From contig ML681981.1 in NCBI GenBank assembly GCA_007922195.1, positions 8,936,958-9,000,957 of the forward strand: a stretch of 64,000 bases of DNA, written 5' to 3'. Made by a program: the position numbers and the translations under genes. Positions 60,419 through 64,000 of this stretch are shown here, piece after piece. The stretch comes from Podocnemis expansa (lineage: Eukaryota > Chordata > Testudines > Podocnemididae). Under the pieces are notes generated by a model. It made no database searches, was not told where the DNA came from, and saw only the letters and a list, made by a program, of their open reading frames with translations. Position 1 is the first letter of the stretch. Every line of letters begins with the position of its first letter.

Positions 60419-62439
60419 CCTGTTAGTGACAGGTGTAGAATATACTATACTGGACCAGGCAATGTCTCCAAAGAAGGTAATGGTGAAAGGGCAAGGGACA
60501 GTGCAGGTTAATTAACTTAATGAAATATATTTTCAAAGCAGGGCAGATGATACCAGTCCAGTTATGGTTAACAGTGATGAACCAGTATAAAAGCATGAGC
60601 AGGGCATCAGGCCCCTTATCTGCAACTTTGAACATTTATCTGTCTGTTTCTTTTGAATTCTAAACATGGCACCTTACTTTCAAAGGATTTTAAACAAATG
60701 CATTTGAAAAAAGCCAATAGCAGTAGCACAATGTGGCTAGGTTGGACAGTTTAATACCTTATTCTGTCACACCTACATCTTTAACAGGGTAGAAGGAGGT
60801 TATCAGACATGACTATTGCAAAATTCTCACTGTCCACTGTTCAATTTCAGTATTACTGAAGCATCATCTGAGAAGATTCAGAATAATTGTATTGATGTAG
60901 GTATTCAGTAGAGATAAAATTAAGAAAATACATTCAATTGGTACTGTGTGTGTGTGATTAAATGAGACAGCCAATGCTGTTTGGCTCTAGCAATGAGAGG
61001 TATGTACAAATTCATACCAGCAAAAAAAAAAAAAAAAAAATCATCTATAAATCAAATTTGTTTTCCATAAGCAACTGATGGATCAGGAATACAGAGGCAG
61101 TCATCTTACTATAGCAATGCTTCCAAGCCAGTAGACTGATATGAATTGTATTGAGCAGTCTAGCCTTGGAACTTAACTCTAGAGGAGGTAATTTTTTTTT
61201 TCAGTAGCTGCTTTCAACTGTTACGTCAACTTTTCAGACTTCTTTAAAAAATGCTGAAAGGTCATAATCTGCATTTTAACCTAGTAACCTAAACATGCCA
61301 TTTAATATTGTTTATAAAGTAATGTTCTAGCTACAGAAATGCAAAAGAGCATTCAAAACAGAATGTCTGTGTATAGATTTTTTTAAAATATGTCTGCAAG
61401 AAGAAAACATTTTGTAGTTTTTTTACATACAATAATTTTCTAGCCTGTGAACCTGCCTTGATACATTTTCACACCAGCCCAGTCTGTGAACAGAAAAACA
61501 AGATTTATAAGATGCTGTGCAGCATTTAGCAATTGCCAGCTCTAAATGTGGTTACTGACATGAAATATATAGCAACTAAGAGAATATTTTTAATGATATT
61601 GTTTACTGGTATTTATTGTTTAATAATGTTGTAGCGTCTAGAGGCCCCGATCAGGGTCCCTTTGTGCTAAGCACTGGAGACACATACAGATTCATATGAG
61701 CCATGACATACCAAAGTATATAAAGTTCTGAAGTACTTCCTTGGGATTTCACCTAAAGACTAAGACTGGTCTGAGTGTTCATTGCGTTTGATCAGAATTA
61801 CGTACGTCCATTTACAAAAGACTTCCCATGGAATAATGGCAGGTAATATGCATCTCGTTTGCAGCCCTAAATTTGATGTGTCTTCTTAATGTCTTCTCAA
61901 TGCAAGCAGCAAAGCATATGCACCCTCAAGACAGATGATGTATTTGCACATGTGACTAGATGGATGCTCATCTAGCTCTTCATGCACACAAAGTAGGTAT
62001 GGAATTACTTGACCAGTTTCAGGTTAAAAATCAGGCTTTGTGCATTTATTTATTCATTTGTACACTGATAAATATGCATTAATCATTACATCAAGAATTT
62101 GGGGGGGGGCATTTCACTTCTGTTCTGAATACTTATTTGTTGACAGTTTTCTTCTGCAGATAATTTGGCTCTTGTGATAAATGTGAATTCTTTTTGAGAC
62201 TAGAATTTCTATGCCAGCAATTCATTTTGAGGTACCTGTCTGACTTTCTAGGGTACAAGAATTTACTTTCTTTTTTTTTAAATCTTGAAAGTGAAAAGAG
62301 TAAAGGCTATGGTAAAAATTAATTATGCATTTTAAAATCCATTACAAATCATTATTAAAACTTAGTAAAAAAGATTTCTCTTGAGGAAATACAGAAGAAG
62401 TTATTACAGCTTTCACTTCTTGCAGAGTATGAAAAAGCT
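60419..62439. other. intronic sequence with small repeats
   Basis: 19-base poly-A at 61022-61040. 61595-61690 (GGTATTTATTGTTTAATAAT, GCCCCGATCAGGGTCCC, TGTGCTAAGCACTGGAGAC) is an ancient interspersed repeat shared with 4725 and 48230. The rest is unassigned. Confidence 0.45.
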
Positions 62440-63280
62440 TTCTGTATGTTAAACAGTCTTGTGGACATCTGGCATGATTGGTTTTAATCTGCTGACTAAA
62501 AAGTCAGGATTAAATCTTGCTTTACACCTCTTTGTACTGCAGTCAGTAAAGTGACAGAGCTGCTCTGAAACAATGACACTACTTATTCCACCCAATATGC
62601 CATGTGGTAGATCACCCCCTTTTTCACCAGCACTTCTCCGCAAAGACAATGAAGCATCTGGTGGGGTTTTCCTGTGTCCAAGATATTTTTTGTCAGTAAT
62701 TTCACTCAGCCAGTCTGCTTAGTTCTCCCCTGGTGCTAGTTTTTGAGACAGGGTGTGCCAAACCCAGTGGCAAGAGGTCAGTAGGCCAAAGTGATGAATT
62801 TTTATGTGCCTGTTCCTTGTGTTTCTGCTCAGTCATGATTCTTTGCGCTCTGTGCTGCCTCTGAAAGGGAGCCACAGTGGGCAATTTGTCCTCCTGGTCT
62901 GGAGAGAATGGGGAGGCAGATGAGTTAAAATGGCATGTATGACTTCGAACAGAGGAGCACACAAATGTTTTCTTACGGTGAAACAGAATACTCCTGTCAC
63001 CATTCAGCACAAGAGGTACTTGGAGATTTGTAGCCTGTTGGCTTTCGAGCAAGTGACAAATGAATCTTGCAGCACTTCACCAACTCATCCCCAGCTGTTA
63101 ATGTTATCGTTATGTTGCATTAACACATTTCAAGCTGCATTATTTCCCCTCTCTATGATTATGACATTTTTGTCTCAGCTCTCTGTGCACCTATGTTACA
63201 TGCCTCAGCATTTGAGTCCCATTAGTGCAAGGTTTTAATCTGTGTTTAATAAATTATGAAAAATAAGGTTTTTGGTTTCT
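62440..63280. promoter_or_regulatory. candidate conserved non-coding cluster
   Basis: Two repeat-free blocks. 62440-62660: GATTGGTTTTAATCTGCTGA, TGTACTGCAGTCAGTAAAGTG, AAACAATGACACTAC. 63080-63280: CAGCTGTTAATGTTATCG, TTGCATTAACAC, GATTATGACATTTTTGTC, AATAAATTATG. Rich in E-box and homeodomain words with no coding signal; conservation is untested. Confidence 0.35.
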
Positions 63281-64000
63281 TATCTTGGTTGAGATCTGTG
63301 TTCCTCTCCCATATCAGAAAGCACAGAAGAGATCACTGGTCAACAAAGATTGAGGAGTATGTGAGCAGCATTTGTGCCACATCATTCCATCTTTTGGAAG
63401 CCGTGCTTTGCAATATCTGATGTCAATGCATATGCTGGGAAGCTGCATTTTTTTGTTGGTTAAATCCCACTGTATTCTGACAGGTAATGTGAAGATACTG
63501 TTCCTACAAATTCCTCTCTCTGTCTGCCTCTGATCACCCAGGGCAGCATGGCTGATTTTCTGACTGTGTTGCCATACGTTCCCGGCCAATGACAGTGGAG
63601 CCCAGTCACCATGGAGGGATACCTGATCTTGCTTTAAGACCATTTACGGGTATTTCATTCCTACATGGACAGAAGTTCTCCGAGGGAAGGAACAGCTATT
63701 TAAAGATGACGCAGAAGAGTCAATAGAGGGAACATCCTGTCTAACTTCCTTTCCTGCTCCATGTTGTCGCTCTTACCCCACAGCGTCTTTTGCCCTGGTT
63801 AACTCCTCTCTGCTCTATGCCGCATCTTATTTGCAAATAAGTATTATGCACAAGTTGTGAATTCACCTATTCATTTTTTAATAATAACGTAGTAAACCAT
63901 GAGTCTATAATCTGCATTTTATTTATGAACAGTGCTTCTCATTCCTTTTGTCCAAAAGGCTTTTAAAAATGTGTTTAGGAATTCAGTACTGGCTTTAATT
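63281..64000. other. intronic sequence to window end
   Basis: Unassigned; TTTAATAATAACGTAGTAAACC at 63877-63898 is homeodomain-like and may extend the enhancer-like cluster. No INPP5A exon seen. Confidence 0.4.

Larger units (their letters stand above)
27332..64000 (+). other. INPP5A: INPP5A intron, 5' part (at least 36.7 kb)
   Basis: Phase-0 intron starting GTAGGA after the GDFN exon and continuing past the window. No INPP5A exon was found by reading for the next expected peptide. It carries most of the repeat load and the strongest enhancer-like stretches. Confidence 0.8.

Noticed and set aside
1..64000. CRISPR arrays, operons, ribosome-binding sites, phage or organellar genes
   Set aside because: None seen; spliced exons and amniote repeats show nuclear vertebrate DNA, so such features are not expected.

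Overview
This is non-mammalian vertebrate genomic DNA, most likely from a turtle (a crocodilian is the main alternative). The evidence is AT-rich intronic sequence with spliceosomal exons, many decayed CR1 LINE copies of the turtle/archosaur type, a tRNA-derived SINE carrying a CR1 tail, a MIR copy, and a dozen short hAT transposons whose 8-bp target-site duplications (TSDs) can still be read. Nothing prokaryotic, organellar or viral was seen.

One gene explains the window. Two coding exons on the + strand (5552-5671 and 27247-27331) encode consecutive pieces of INPP5A, the type I inositol-polyphosphate 5-phosphatase, including the catalytic GDFN motif. Their splice phases match each other. 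Positions 1-5551 are the tail of an upstream intron, 5672-27246 is a complete 21.6-kb intron, and 27332-64000 is the start of a downstream intron of at least 36.7 kb. I found no other INPP5A exon and no second gene.

Layout: 1-5.5 kb has a SINE-like element, an antisense CR1 split by a GC-rich insertion, and a hAT MITE. 5.7-27 kb has a hAT nested inside a hAT (11.8-12.7 kb), the endonuclease tail of an R2/R4-type LINE (15.1 kb), an antisense CR1 with a hAT inside it (21-22.5 kb), and several DNA-transposon remnants. 27-64 kb has more hAT copies, a GC-rich hAT with perfect TSD (36.6 kb), a SINE with CR1 tail (39.8 kb), two antisense CR1 copies back to back (49-51.9 kb), a MIR (52 kb), a possible LTR (56.5 kb) and a sense CR1 interrupted by a hAT (58 kb).

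Between the repeats lie repeat-free stretches dense in homeodomain, POU, MEIS, CRE or E-box-like words (about 9.9, 18.1, 28.2, 43.4, 45.6-46.4, 59.5 and 62.4-63.3 kb). They read like conserved non-coding elements. Because NKX6-2 neighbours INPP5A in human, they are plausible long-range enhancers, but conservation could not be tested here. I found no convincing new biological system. The best leads are the enhancer candidates at 45.6-46.4 kb and 18.1-18.7 kb and the readable transposon nesting.
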